DNA of 28,998 nucleotides from a virus: IMG/VR virus record IMGVR_UViG_3300043099_000574, positions 1 through 28,998 of that record; one strand, given 5' to 3'. The notes beneath the pieces were generated by a model. It was not told the DNA's origin. It was given only the letters and a program-made list of their open reading frames with translations, and searched no databases. The position numbers and the translations under genes are program-made. Of the stretch, positions 1 to 6,717 are shown piece by piece (positions within the stretch are counted from its first letter, which is position 1; each line of letters opens with the position of its first letter).

Positions 1-2
1 GG

Positions 3-80
3 TCTCCAATTATTATTGCTGGACCAAGCTTAAATAGTCTTATCAAACAAAGAATGTTGTTGGAGCTTGCTTATACCTAA
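3..80 (+). CDS. C-terminal end of upstream gene (partial)
   Basis: An open frame runs from the window edge to the TAA at 78-80 and encodes the last 25 residues of a protein ending in ...LLELAYT. The stop overlaps the next start (TAATG), the same coupling used by the genes downstream, so this is probably the preceding baseplate gene of the same operon. Too little is present to name the family. Confidence 0.7.
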   Translation, partial: SPIIIAGPSLNSLIKQRMLLELAYT

Positions 81-1378
81 TGTCAACTAAAAGATCTCTA
101 TACGAAAAACTCATACTAGAATCTACGGATCAGTCAAAGACGGTTGACATTAGACTTGGAACATATTCTATTGACTATTATGAAGATGTATTCTCACCAA
201 CTGTGACTGCAAAAATAGTTGTAATGGACACCGGTGGAAGTATCAGAGGTAAAAGTGGGGAACTTCAGTCAATTTATAATGGTCTTCCCTTGCGTGGTGG
301 CGAAAGACTTGCGTTAAAAATAGGTGGAAACTCGCCAACAAATCCAGATCTAGATTTTTCTAAACCAGACGATCTACTTCATGTTTCTAGTATTTCAAAC
401 GTTATCAGTCAAAGTCAACGAGAAGTATTCCAACTACACTTAGTTTCAAGAGAAGCAATTACAAATGAAACTTCAAGAGTCGGTGGAAAGTTTTCTCCAG
501 GAACTTCTATTGATAGTGCAGTAACTCAAATATTAAATGATAAACTTAAGGCAACAAAAGTAGGAACAATTGATAAAACCTCAAACAAATATGCCTTTAT
601 TGGAAATTTAAGAAAACCATTTACTGTATTGGTTTGGTTAGCGTCTAAGGCAGTTCCAGATTCATCGGGTAGTGCAACTGCTGGTTTTTTCTTTTACCAA
701 ACACAAGATGGATTTCAGTTTCGTGCCATTGATAATTTAATTCAGGCAGAGTCAAAAGCAACTTATACTTACTATGGACCAAATGAGTCTGACTTCTTTA
801 GAAATAATGACTTTGCAATTATTGATTATACAACTGAAAGAAACCAAAACCTAATAGAAAAACTTAGACTGGGAACATATTCAAGTTATAGAATGTTTTT
901 CAATCCTCTAGATGGAACATTTACTCCTCAAAGTCAGGCAATATTTAAACTAGAAAATTATGTTGGTAAAACTAAAAATCTTGGTCAAGCAAACCTCAAT
1001 CTACCAGGAAACTTAGGAAATCTTCCTACTCGAATTATTACTCAAGTTCTTGATATTGGGACAATGGATCAGGGTATATCTACGGAACCAAATGCAAATC
1101 CATTTGAATATCAGTCTCAAGCAATTATGAGATATAATATTATGTTTACTCAAACTGTAAGTATGACTGTTCCGTTAAATACAAACTTAAGAGCGGGAGA
1201 TTTAATTAACTGTCAGATTCCAAAAATTACAGACTCTGATAAAAATGTTTTTGACGAAGAGCAAAGCGGTCTATATATGATAAAAGAACTCTGTCATCAC
1301 TTTGACCTAGATGGATCATTCACATCTATGAAACTGATTAGAGATACATTTGGAAAATACGGAAAAAATAACAACTAA
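80..1378 (+). CDS. Baseplate hub protein, probable gp27-position component
   Basis: A 432-residue protein with no signal peptide or membrane segment, rich in beta-strand-like sequence. It lies directly before the gp5-like gene and overlaps it by one base (TAATG). In T4, gp27 (391 aa) forms the trimeric hub ring that carries gp5, and the size and position here suit that role. The C-terminal part (about residues 355-425) has the pattern seen in tail hub proteins: a run of hydrophobic strands, then 'LRAGDLINCQIPKI', then a strand near 'GLYMIKELCHHFDLDGSF'. This pattern of 'low-order prefactor, then search for a ligand-bound strand' is typical of hub domains of contractile tails. The start at 80 is supported by TAATG overlap with the upstream stop. 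Assignment rests mostly on gene order. A generic cyanophage virion structural protein is the alternative. Confidence 0.7.
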   Translation: MSTKRSLYEKLILESTDQSKTVDIRLGTYSIDYYEDVFSPTVTAKIVVMDTGGSIRGKSGELQSIYNGLPLRGGERLALKIGGNSPTNPDLDFSKPDDLLHVSSISNVISQSQREVFQLHLVSREAITNETSRVGGKFSPGTSIDSAVTQILNDKLKATKVGTIDKTSNKYAFIGNLRKPFTVLVWLASKAVPDSSGSATAGFFFYQTQDGFQFRAIDNLIQAESKATYTYYGPNESDFFRNNDFAIIDYTTERNQNLIEKLRLGTYSSYRMFFNPLDGTFTPQSQAIFKLENYVGKTKNLGQANLNLPGNLGNLPTRIITQVLDIGTMDQGISTEPNANPFEYQSQAIMRYNIMFTQTVSMTVPLNTNLRAGDLINCQIPKITDSDKNVFDEEQSGLYMIKELCHHFDLDGSFTSMKLIRDTFGKYGKNNN

Positions 1379-3402
1379 TGGAAGAGTCCTTATTAAAATC
1401 TAATTTTATTGGTAGAGATGGATTCCGTTGGTGGATTGGTCAAGTAGCACTTAAAGAGGTATGGGCTGACCAAAAAGATGGTAAAGGGTGGGGAAATAGG
1501 GCTAAGGTCCGTATTATGGGATATCATCCCGCAAATACGGTTGAACTAAAAGATGAAGATCTTCCTTGGGCACAAATAGTATTACCAATGACCGCAGGAA
1601 CTGGTGGTCAAGGTTCGGCACAAAAAGTTCGTGTCGCACCTGGAGATGTGGTATTTGGATTTTTTATGGATGGGGACAATGCTCAAGTTCCTGTAATTGT
1701 CGGTGCATTTGGTCATACTGCATATAAACCAGAAAAAGCATATTCGGGACCTTTTATTCCATTTACTGGGTTTACAAATGATATCAAACCACCTGATGGA
1801 GCAACATCTCAGATACTAGGTGGAAACACAAACGAACAGTCTTCAACATCTCAACCATCACCAGTTGCTCTACAGAAAAGTCAAGTAGAATCTGCTGGTG
1901 GAAAGGGTGCCGTTGGTCTTTCTGATGCAATTGGTGATAAAGTATTAAATGCAACTAAAAAACCTTCTACTCTTGATAAGATTGAAAATGCTCTTGGCAA
2001 TTTTTTAAAAGACTATGCAGAGTTTGAAGATAAGATTGCTAATGGTATTGAGGAAGCAAGAGAATGGTTAAAACAAGAAATTGATTTTCGTGTAAAGCAG
2101 TTAGAGGATATTGTTAGTCAGCAAGTTGGTGGTGCAGTTAATGCAGTATTCAAAGCACTTATCCCCCTCATTAAAGCAGGTCTTAAAATTCTTTATTCTA
2201 CAGTTTATGGTCTAGTATTTGCTGCAACACTAAACCCAACAACTGCAAACAAAGCAGGTGAACTTGCAGAGAAAGCAATGATTCCTGTAATATGTGAACT
2301 TGAAAAAAGAATTCCTTGTTTGATAGAAAGTATCATTAAGTCTATTGGTAATATCATTAGACAAATGTTGTATGCAATCGTTGATAATATTGCTAACTTT
2401 GTGTCTTGTGTTGCGGAGCAATTTATGGGATCAATAATGAACAGCATTATTGGTCAGATTGCAACTGGTCTTCAGTCTGCTATTGGTGGATTACAATCTA
2501 TTCTTAAATATGTTGGTGGATTTAATACGGAAGACTTTTTACGCAACACTGGAGAGTCATTCTTGGGAATGCTTGGTATTCCTAAATGTGAAGAAGATGA
2601 AGATGATAATGATACGAAAGAATGGATTGTTGGATATGGAACAAAGATGCCAAAAGTAACTGATATCAATTCAATTCTTGAACTTGCAAATACTGCATTT
2701 TCAATTGCAGATGCACAGACTGGAGCAGGTAATCCAATCGAAGGTGTATCGCAAATCGTCGGTGCATTTGATATTTTCAATGCAGGTATTTCATCACCAG
2801 ACTTTAGTGGTATCAGCGATTGTTTTGCTGGTATTCCTCAGTTCTGTGGTCCTCCAACAATCAATATCTTTGGTGGCGGTGGAAGCGGTGCTTCTGGAAT
2901 TCCTTTACTTGGTAATATTGTTGATGCCGCAAATGGTGGTGTAACAGGAGGAATCATAGGAGTTAAAATGACCAATCCTGGTTCTGGTTATGTTTATCCC
3001 CCATTCGTAGAAATTACCGACAGTTGCAACCAAGGATATGGTGCTGTTGCTAGAGCGACAATTAAGGATGGTCAAGTAAACTCTATCTACATTGTTTCAG
3101 AGGGTGAGAACTACCCTGCTGTAGAACAACCATATATCGTGTCCGATGTATCTGTAATTAATACCGGAAGTGGATACTCACCAGGAGATAAAGTCATTGA
3201 TGATCTAGGAAATGAATATGAAACTCAAATTGCAAGTGGATACATCGTTAAGGTCACACCAATAAATAGGGTTAATGTTACTTCTTTACCAGTTTTAAGC
3301 GTTGTCACAGAAACTGGTGTTGGTGCTATTTTAAAACCAAAACTAGATGTACCAGATTTACAAGGTGAAGTTAAACAAGTTGTAGATTGTGTAACAACAT
3401 AA
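1378..3402 (+). CDS. gp5: gp5-like baseplate hub / central spike protein without lysozyme domain
   Basis: This 674-residue protein begins with a gp5-type OB-fold (about residues 10-115). It has 'WWIGQV', 'RAKVRIMGYHP', 'DLPWAQIVLPMT' and 'VIVGAFG', which match the order of conserved segments in T4 gp5 (WFVGVVED, VRVRVVGLHP, LPWMSVIQPIT, IVLGTYG). In T4, gp5 attaches the needle to the gp27 ring and carries a lysozyme. Here the middle (about residues 185-400) is a long, largely helical and hydrophobic region, and no lysozyme catalytic pattern is visible. After an acidic stretch (about 402-412) and a Gly-rich linker (about 498-507) come two 'GSGY' beta modules at about 531 and 594. The C-terminus ends without the VxGxxxxx repeat of the T4 needle; that part may be supplied by the next gene. 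It is coupled upstream by TAATG and is followed after one base by the spike-like gene. Confidence 0.85.
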   Translation: MEESLLKSNFIGRDGFRWWIGQVALKEVWADQKDGKGWGNRAKVRIMGYHPANTVELKDEDLPWAQIVLPMTAGTGGQGSAQKVRVAPGDVVFGFFMDGDNAQVPVIVGAFGHTAYKPEKAYSGPFIPFTGFTNDIKPPDGATSQILGGNTNEQSSTSQPSPVALQKSQVESAGGKGAVGLSDAIGDKVLNATKKPSTLDKIENALGNFLKDYAEFEDKIANGIEEAREWLKQEIDFRVKQLEDIVSQQVGGAVNAVFKALIPLIKAGLKILYSTVYGLVFAATLNPTTANKAGELAEKAMIPVICELEKRIPCLIESIIKSIGNIIRQMLYAIVDNIANFVSCVAEQFMGSIMNSIIGQIATGLQSAIGGLQSILKYVGGFNTEDFLRNTGESFLGMLGIPKCEEDEDDNDTKEWIVGYGTKMPKVTDINSILELANTAFSIADAQTGAGNPIEGVSQIVGAFDIFNAGISSPDFSGISDCFAGIPQFCGPPTINIFGGGGSGASGIPLLGNIVDAANGGVTGGIIGVKMTNPGSGYVYPPFVEITDSCNQGYGAVARATIKDGQVNSIYIVSEGENYPAVEQPYIVSDVSVINTGSGYSPGDKVIDDLGNEYETQIASGYIVKVTPINRVNVTSLPVLSVVTETGVGAILKPKLDVPDLQGEVKQVVDCVTT

Positions 3403-3403
3403 A

Positions 3404-3955
3404 ATGGCAGAAAGAAAAAAGAACTGGGATAAAAGAGATTTTGTTAATTTCTCAACCGATGTTAAACTAACATTGCATAGCCCAATAATGGGTGGAACTG
3501 GAACTGGTGTATATCAGTTTTATGCGGTAACAGCAGATAAACTGCAGAGTTCTGTAAGTTTGTCTGAAGGTGGTTTAATGAGCATTTATAATGATGGTAA
3601 AATTGAAATACATGCTGGAAAGAAAAGTGGTGGAGGCATAGATATTGAGATTATGACTGCTGGTGGTGATATTTGCTTAACAGCAGATAAAACAGGACAA
3701 GTTAGAATACGTGGTAGTCGTATTAAAATTGATTGCGACGGAACATTAGATATGAATGTAGGAAAAGATTTGAACATAAAAGTAGGCGGCGGTCTAGGTA
3801 TTAGCGCAAACGTTGCAAATCTTCAAGCACAGACTGGTAATATGCTTCCAGAAGGTGAATCATTTAAAGAGAAATGTTTCGAAGAGTCTCATGTAGGTTC
3901 AAGTGCAGCTCGCAGTCGCAACTGTAGTATTACGGAACAATTTTTAGGAGGATAA
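3404..3955 (+). CDS. Beta-helical spike-like virion protein
   Basis: A 183-residue protein made largely of short alternating strands such as 'GGIDIEIMTAGGDICLTAD', 'GQVRIRGSRIKIDCDG' and 'LDMNVGKDLNIKVGG' (about residues 60-135). This periodic x-I-x-I-x-G pattern is what the gp5/VgrG needle beta-helix looks like. It starts two bases after the hub gene stop, which suggests it supplies the needle or tip that the upstream hub lacks. The C-terminal 45 residues are Cys-, Ser- and Arg-containing (Cys near residues 157 and 173) and could bind metal or cap the spike. No enzyme motif is seen. The name is from fold pattern and context, not from recognised identity. Confidence 0.65.
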   Translation: MAERKKNWDKRDFVNFSTDVKLTLHSPIMGGTGTGVYQFYAVTADKLQSSVSLSEGGLMSIYNDGKIEIHAGKKSGGGIDIEIMTAGGDICLTADKTGQVRIRGSRIKIDCDGTLDMNVGKDLNIKVGGGLGISANVANLQAQTGNMLPEGESFKEKCFEESHVGSSAARSRNCSITEQFLGG

Positions 3956-3956
3956 T

Positions 3957-4649
3957 ATGTCTTTTTCTGCTTTAACAAGTCTGTTTAAAATTTTTGACAT
4001 TCTAAAGGGTGGTAACATTCCTGGAAAACAGAAGACTTATTCTGAGGAGTCAATCTTTCAGGATAATGTAATTGCAAATGAGAATCATTTAACTGGTGGT
4101 AATAGTGTTACTCTAGGTCAAACTATTAAAACTGGAAGTGTTTTTCTAATTAAAAATCCATTTGACATTATTCCAGTCATTCCAAGTCTGTTTGCAAGTG
4201 GTGGTATTCTTGCTGGATTTTCAACATTATTGCATACAGGACTTTCTATGTCTGTAGGGTCAATGACTTATATCGGTGATGTTAATTTATTTGGAAGTGT
4301 TAAAATTAATGGAAAAGATCTTGAAGCAGAACTTGCTTTAGGTAAGTCATTACCTTCGGATGAAAACCTAAAAGAAAATATTGAGACTATTCAAGAACCT
4401 CTGAAAAAAGTATCTGCGCTTCGTGGAGTCACGTTTGACTTTAAAGAAAATAAGCAAAAACAAATAGGAGTTATTGCCCAAGAAGTTGAAGAAATTATTC
4501 CAGAAGTTGTTGTGAATAGACCAGATGGGTATAAAGGTGTTCAATATGGAAATCTAGTTGGTCTTCTCATCGAAGCAATTAAGGAGCAACAAGAGCAGAT
4601 AAATCAATTAAAAGCAACCGTTGAAGAACTTAAAAATGGAGTAGGGTAA
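3957..4649 (+). CDS. Virion protein with C-terminal S74 intramolecular chaperone domain
   Basis: Residues 134-230 form a peptidase S74 (endosialidase-type) chaperone domain. It starts at the self-cleavage motif S134-D135 in 'SDENLKENI', continues with 'GVIAQEVEEIIPEVV' and 'VQYGNLVGLLIEAIKEQQ', and ends in a coiled coil. Such domains trimerise beta-helical fibres or spikes and then cut themselves off before the Ser, so the mature N-terminal product would be about 133 residues. That part is hydrophobic and glycine-containing (about 63-110) and then short beta strands. An excellent Shine-Dalgarno (GGAGGA) precedes ATG 3957. The next gene overlaps by TAATG. Its place in the hub/spike block, away from the fibre genes, suggests it helps fold or is a part of the spike tip. 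Confidence 0.8.
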   Translation: MSFSALTSLFKIFDILKGGNIPGKQKTYSEESIFQDNVIANENHLTGGNSVTLGQTIKTGSVFLIKNPFDIIPVIPSLFASGGILAGFSTLLHTGLSMSVGSMTYIGDVNLFGSVKINGKDLEAELALGKSLPSDENLKENIETIQEPLKKVSALRGVTFDFKENKQKQIGVIAQEVEEIIPEVVVNRPDGYKGVQYGNLVGLLIEAIKEQQEQINQLKATVEELKNGVG

Positions 4650-5335
4650 TGAGTCAGTTAATTGATAACCTTCAAAATAAAATTAAAAATAATGAAAATG
4701 CTCTTGGTTATGTGGCACAAGAAACGCCGAAGACTCAGGCAGATATTGAGATGTTCAGTCCCACTTGTGTAAAGTTGGATAGTGATATTGTGTCTTTGGT
4801 TTCACAAATTAATAGTCTAAAGTCACAAATTGTTGTCTTATCAACAAATGCATTTGCAGTTGGATGTGGAACTACGGTAGGAGTAACAAATATTTTCCCA
4901 GATAGTATCGTTGCAAAAACTCCAAACTATTCCACTTCAACCTATGATGGCAATGATCCTTATGGAAATACAAACAATACTTTAACAGCATCAAATGTTG
5001 GTATAGGTTCTTTTGTCGTTTATACACAGTCTGATACATCTCAAACTGGCATTGGAAGCCTATTTGGTACTATAGGAAGTTGTTTTAGAACACCTTGTAC
5101 ATCTTCTGTCTGTGTTTCACACGCTTCTTCTATAACAACATTACAAAGTCAAATATCAGCATTGCAATCTCAAGTAACAAATCTAGTTACAAAAACAAAT
5201 GCTGTAAAAGGTGAACGATCTGAATATGAAATTGCAAGATACGGACAAAATAAAACCACTAGACTTTTGACCGATAAGAATACTCAAATCAGCATAGCAA
5301 TACAGGCTATTAAAGATACTTCACCAACCGCTTGA
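4649..5335 (+). CDS. Coiled-coil virion-associated protein of unknown function
   Basis: A 228-residue protein with heptad-like helices at both ends: about residues 1-70 ('LVSQINSLKSQIVVL') and about 155-185 ('ITTLQSQISALQSQVTNLV'). Between them lies a Gly/Thr/Asn-rich beta-type insert that contains several cysteines (about 75-150, including 'CFRTPCTSSVC'). It is joined to the S74 gene by TAATG. The Cys cluster could make disulfides or bind metal. The plan of coiled coil, globular insert, coiled coil fits a small trimeric baseplate or fibre part. I do not recognise the family. Its stop codon TGA lies inside the -35 box of the next promoter. Confidence 0.65.
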   Translation: MSQLIDNLQNKIKNNENALGYVAQETPKTQADIEMFSPTCVKLDSDIVSLVSQINSLKSQIVVLSTNAFAVGCGTTVGVTNIFPDSIVAKTPNYSTSTYDGNDPYGNTNNTLTASNVGIGSFVVYTQSDTSQTGIGSLFGTIGSCFRTPCTSSVCVSHASSITTLQSQISALQSQVTNLVTKTNAVKGERSEYEIARYGQNKTTRLLTDKNTQISIAIQAIKDTSPTA

Positions 5336-5360
5336 CACCCGCCCCCATCTGCCCTATAAT
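5332..5360 (+). promoter_or_regulatory. Sigma70-type promoter (TTGACA-17-TATAAT)
   Basis: TTGACA at 5332-5337 and TATAAT at 5355-5360 with a 17-bp spacer, both perfect consensus. The -35 box contains the TGA stop of the upstream structural gene. Expected start is near 5367, about 19 nt before ATG 5386. It marks the switch from the late structural operon to the small-gene and tRNA block. Confidence 0.85.
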
Positions 5361-5385
5361 ACTCAGGTAATCAACAAAACCACCC

Positions 5386-5595
5386 ATGAGCACCGCACAA
5401 GAAACTGTTCTCGGTATTGTCATCGACGTTTGCACTCGCACCTTCCTTCTGATTAGTGATCAGGGAAGCGAGCGTCTGGTTGAGTGTGAGACTGTAGAAG
5501 AGTTTATGAACGTGCTGGAAGTTGTCACCGACCAACTTGACCCAGATCAGATTGAGTATGCTGACCTCGCTATCAAAGGTCAGGAGAACAACTAA
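5386..5595 (+). CDS. Small acidic hypothetical protein
   Basis: A 69-residue acidic protein, likely one compact alpha/beta domain ('VLGIVIDVCTRTFLLIS' then 'TVEEFMNVLEVVTDQL'). It has more G and C at third positions than the structural genes before it, and it is driven by the perfect sigma70-type promoter just upstream, so it is probably expressed early. The stop TAA is part of a CTAAATA late-type motif. I do not recognise its family. Confidence 0.65.
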   Translation: MSTAQETVLGIVIDVCTRTFLLISDQGSERLVECETVEEFMNVLEVVTDQLDPDQIEYADLAIKGQENN

Positions 5596-5598
5596 ATA
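5592..5598 (+). promoter_or_regulatory. Late promoter-like motif CTAAATA
   Basis: CTAAATA, close to the T4-type late consensus TATAAATA, contains the stop TAA (5593-5595) and lies 11 nt before ATG 5610. The short distance to the start weakens it as a promoter for that gene, but it could serve the tRNA. Confidence 0.4.
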
Positions 5599-5609
5599 AA
5601 AACACAAAA

Positions 5610-5783
5610 ATGGAAGTTTTCACTGTGGCAGAGTTTCAAGAACGTTTTGACGAACTGATTGAAAGGGTAGAAAACGGAGAGCATTTAGGAATAGTGGGCG
5701 AAGACGGTAGAGTAGCAGTTATGATACCTGCGGATGATGACCTCATACGAATACACACCGAGTTAAACAACGAGGCATCATAA
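5610..5783 (+). CDS. Phd/YefM antitoxin-like small protein
   Basis: This 57-residue ORF starts with ATG 5610 and stops with TAA 5781-5783. Its sequence has the Phd/YefM N-terminal pattern: 'TVAEFQERFDELIERVENGE' followed by a short strand, 'GIVGEDGRVAVMIP', and an acidic tail. Those antitoxins bind DNA as dimers through this half and neutralise a toxin through a C-terminal tail. Here the tail is only about 15 residues and no RelE/Doc-like toxin gene follows; the next feature is a tRNA. It may be a stand-alone regulator or an anti-toxin that acts against a host toxin. The family call rests on motif spacing seen by eye. Confidence 0.6.
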   Translation: MEVFTVAEFQERFDELIERVENGEHLGIVGEDGRVAVMIPADDDLIRIHTELNNEAS

Positions 5784-5790
5784 ACCGTAA

Positions 5791-5862
5791 GGGAGCATAG
5801 CTTAATGGTTAGAGCGGCCTGCTTATAACGGGTTAGTCTGGGTTCAACTCCCAGTGTTCCTA
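5791..5862 (+). tRNA. trnI: tRNA-Ile (anticodon UAU)
   Basis: The 72-nt sequence folds as a full cloverleaf. The acceptor 5791-5797 pairs with 5855-5861 (with G-U at the first and fifth pairs) and A5862 is the discriminator. D stem 5800-5803/5812-5815, anticodon stem 5817-5821/5829-5833, loop CTTATAA with anticodon TAT at 5824-5826, and T arm CTGGG-TTCAACT-CCCAG. CCA is not encoded. It reads AUA, a codon frequent in AT-rich phage genes and rarer in many marine Synechococcus hosts. Confidence 0.85.
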
Positions 5863-5866
5863 TCGG

Positions 5867-5887
5867 GTACAACAAGGAACGTTGTAT
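5867..5887 (+). other. Hairpin after tRNA-Ile
   Basis: GTACAAC (5867-5873) pairs with GTTGTAT (5881-5887) around a 7-nt loop. No U-run follows, so it is more likely an RNA processing or stability hairpin than a terminator. The rest of the 130-nt gap to the HNH gene holds only the late-type motif at 5960. Confidence 0.4.
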
Positions 5888-5959
5888 TAAACGAAGGGTC
5901 CCCTCTGCTGAATCGTAGATTATCGTGGTCAGACACCCTCGCCCAAAATACGCCTTTAT

Positions 5960-5966
5960 CTAAATA
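5960..5966 (+). promoter_or_regulatory. Late promoter-like motif CTAAATA
   Basis: CTAAATA 27 nt before the HNH ATG (5993), in a non-coding gap, where a T4-type late promoter for the endonuclease would be expected. No -35-like element is needed for gp55-type late promoters. Confidence 0.45.
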
Positions 5967-5992
5967 GGTGTATGTATAAGTTCATAACATAA

Positions 5993-6412
5993 ATGATTAA
6001 TTGTAAAGCGTGTGGGAAAGAAGTTCTACAACACACAAGAAAAGGTGGAAGAGCAAAACTTTATTGTAATGAAACCTGCCGTCAAAAGTGGCGTTATAAA
6101 AATGATCCTTTTGTTATGAACAGAAACACTTATACTGAACAAAAAGAACGTGCATATTCCAATAAATGGGAGGCACTTCAATATAAAGGTGGTAAGTGTC
6201 AAAAATGTGGTGAAGATAATCCAGCAACTTTATGTTTTCACCATAGAGATCCTTCCCAAAAAAAACTAAAACTTGACGGGAGAAGTTTCGCAAATAGAAA
6301 ATGGGAACTTATCAAAGAAGAAGTTGATAAATGCGATCTTCTTTGCCACAACTGCCATCATATGATACACTATGGTGATAGTTGGAAAGAATTTCTGCAA
6401 ACGCTGGTTTAG
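5993..6412 (+). CDS. HNH endonuclease, zinc-ribbon type, probable homing enzyme
   Basis: A 139-residue protein. The N-terminal zinc knuckle has CKAC (residues 4-7) and CNETC (about 26-30). The HNH core has CQKCGEDNPATLCFHH (about 68-83), then CDLLCHNCHHMIH at about 115-127, giving two metal-binding CxxC pairs and the catalytic His/Asn/His set. Such free-standing enzymes cut intergenic or tRNA sites in phages and copy themselves into related genomes. It sits between tRNA-Ile and tRNA-CAU. Its last two codons and its TAG stop (6410-6412) are the first ten bases of the tRNA-CAU gene, so the end of this ORF is set by the tRNA. Confidence 0.88.
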   Translation: MINCKACGKEVLQHTRKGGRAKLYCNETCRQKWRYKNDPFVMNRNTYTEQKERAYSNKWEALQYKGGKCQKCGEDNPATLCFHHRDPSQKKLKLDGRSFANRKWELIKEEVDKCDLLCHNCHHMIHYGDSWKEFLQTLV

Positions 6413-6475
6413 CTCTCTGGAGAAAGCACTGCCCTCATAAGGCAAGACAGGTCGGTTCGATCCCGACAACCAGCA
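6403..6475 (+). tRNA. trnM: tRNA-Met (anticodon CAU), possibly tRNA-Ile2
   Basis: Acceptor GCTGGTT (6403-6409) pairs perfectly with AACCAGC (6468-6474) and A6475 is the discriminator. The D arm is weak (three pairs). The anticodon stem has one end mismatch. The loop CTCATAA gives CAT. The T arm is GTCGG-TTCGATC-CCGAC. No CCA is encoded. CAU tRNAs can be elongator Met, or Ile when C34 is changed to lysidine, and the sequence alone does not settle this. It is not an initiator-like tRNA, because position 1-72 is a G-C pair. The 5' end overlaps the HNH gene by ten bases. Confidence 0.82.
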
Positions 6476-6476
6476 C

Positions 6477-6505
6477 TTGCCGTGGTTCAAAACTTATGAT
6501 AGAAT
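6477..6505 (+). promoter_or_regulatory. Possible sigma70-type promoter (TTGCCG-17-TAGAAT)
   Basis: TTGCCG at 6477-6482 and TAGAAT at 6500-6505 with 17-bp spacing, right after tRNA-CAU. Four of six and five of six bases match consensus. It would transcribe the structured spacer towards tRNA-Leu. Confidence 0.4.
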
Positions 6506-6557
6506 CCAGTGGGGCATCTATCAAACGGTTTTGATTTAGTCTCACAAACACACGGCA
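6478..6557 (+). other. Structured spacer with nested inverted repeats
   Basis: TGCCGTG (6478-6484) is an exact inverted partner of CACGGCA (6551-6557). Between them, ATCAAA-CGGT-TTTGAT is a perfect 6-bp hairpin near 6519-6534. No ORF with a start is evident in this gap. It may be a small RNA, a processing signal between tRNAs, or a decayed tRNA. Confidence 0.35.
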
Positions 6558-6560
6558 TTC

Positions 6561-6589
6561 TTGACCATAAAGACTTTCTGAGTTATAAT
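6561..6589 (+). promoter_or_regulatory. Sigma70-type promoter (TTGACC-17-TATAAT) for tRNA-Leu
   Basis: TTGACC 6561-6566 and TATAAT 6584-6589 with 17-bp spacing. The start would be near 6596, just before tRNA-Leu at 6602. GACCAT (6563-6568) and ATGGTC (6588-6593) form an inverted repeat that covers both boxes and could be a regulatory site. Confidence 0.75.
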
Positions 6590-6601
6590 GGTCTCATAAA
6601 T

Positions 6602-6685
6602 GGGGCGGTGACGTAACTGGTAGCCGTATCAGACTTAAAATCTGCTGGGAGTATTCCCGTGCGGGTTCGATTCCCGCTCGCCCTA
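6602..6685 (+). tRNA. trnL: tRNA-Leu (anticodon UAA)
   Basis: An 84-nt class II tRNA. The acceptor 6602-6608 pairs with 6678-6684 (G-U at both ends), A6685 is the discriminator, and the anticodon stem-loop contains CTTAAAA with anticodon TAA. A long variable arm folds as GGGA-GTAT-TCCC, and the T arm is GCGGG-TTCGATT-CCCGC. It reads UUA, a codon favoured by AT-rich phages. Confidence 0.88.
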
Positions 6686-6690
6686 TAAAA

Positions 6691-6697
6691 ATAAATA
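6691..6697 (+). promoter_or_regulatory. Late promoter-like motif ATAAATA
   Basis: ATAAATA directly after tRNA-Leu and 21 nt before ATG 6718. It matches the core of the T4-type late consensus and is well placed for the acidic protein gene. Confidence 0.5.
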
Positions 6698-6717
6698 TAA
6701 GATATGGGAAGTTTCCT

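Noticed and set aside
5882-5960. Possible fourth tRNA between tRNA-Ile and the HNH gene
   Set aside because: GGGT and ACCC ends are present, but no anticodon arm or T arm with TTCRA could be built.
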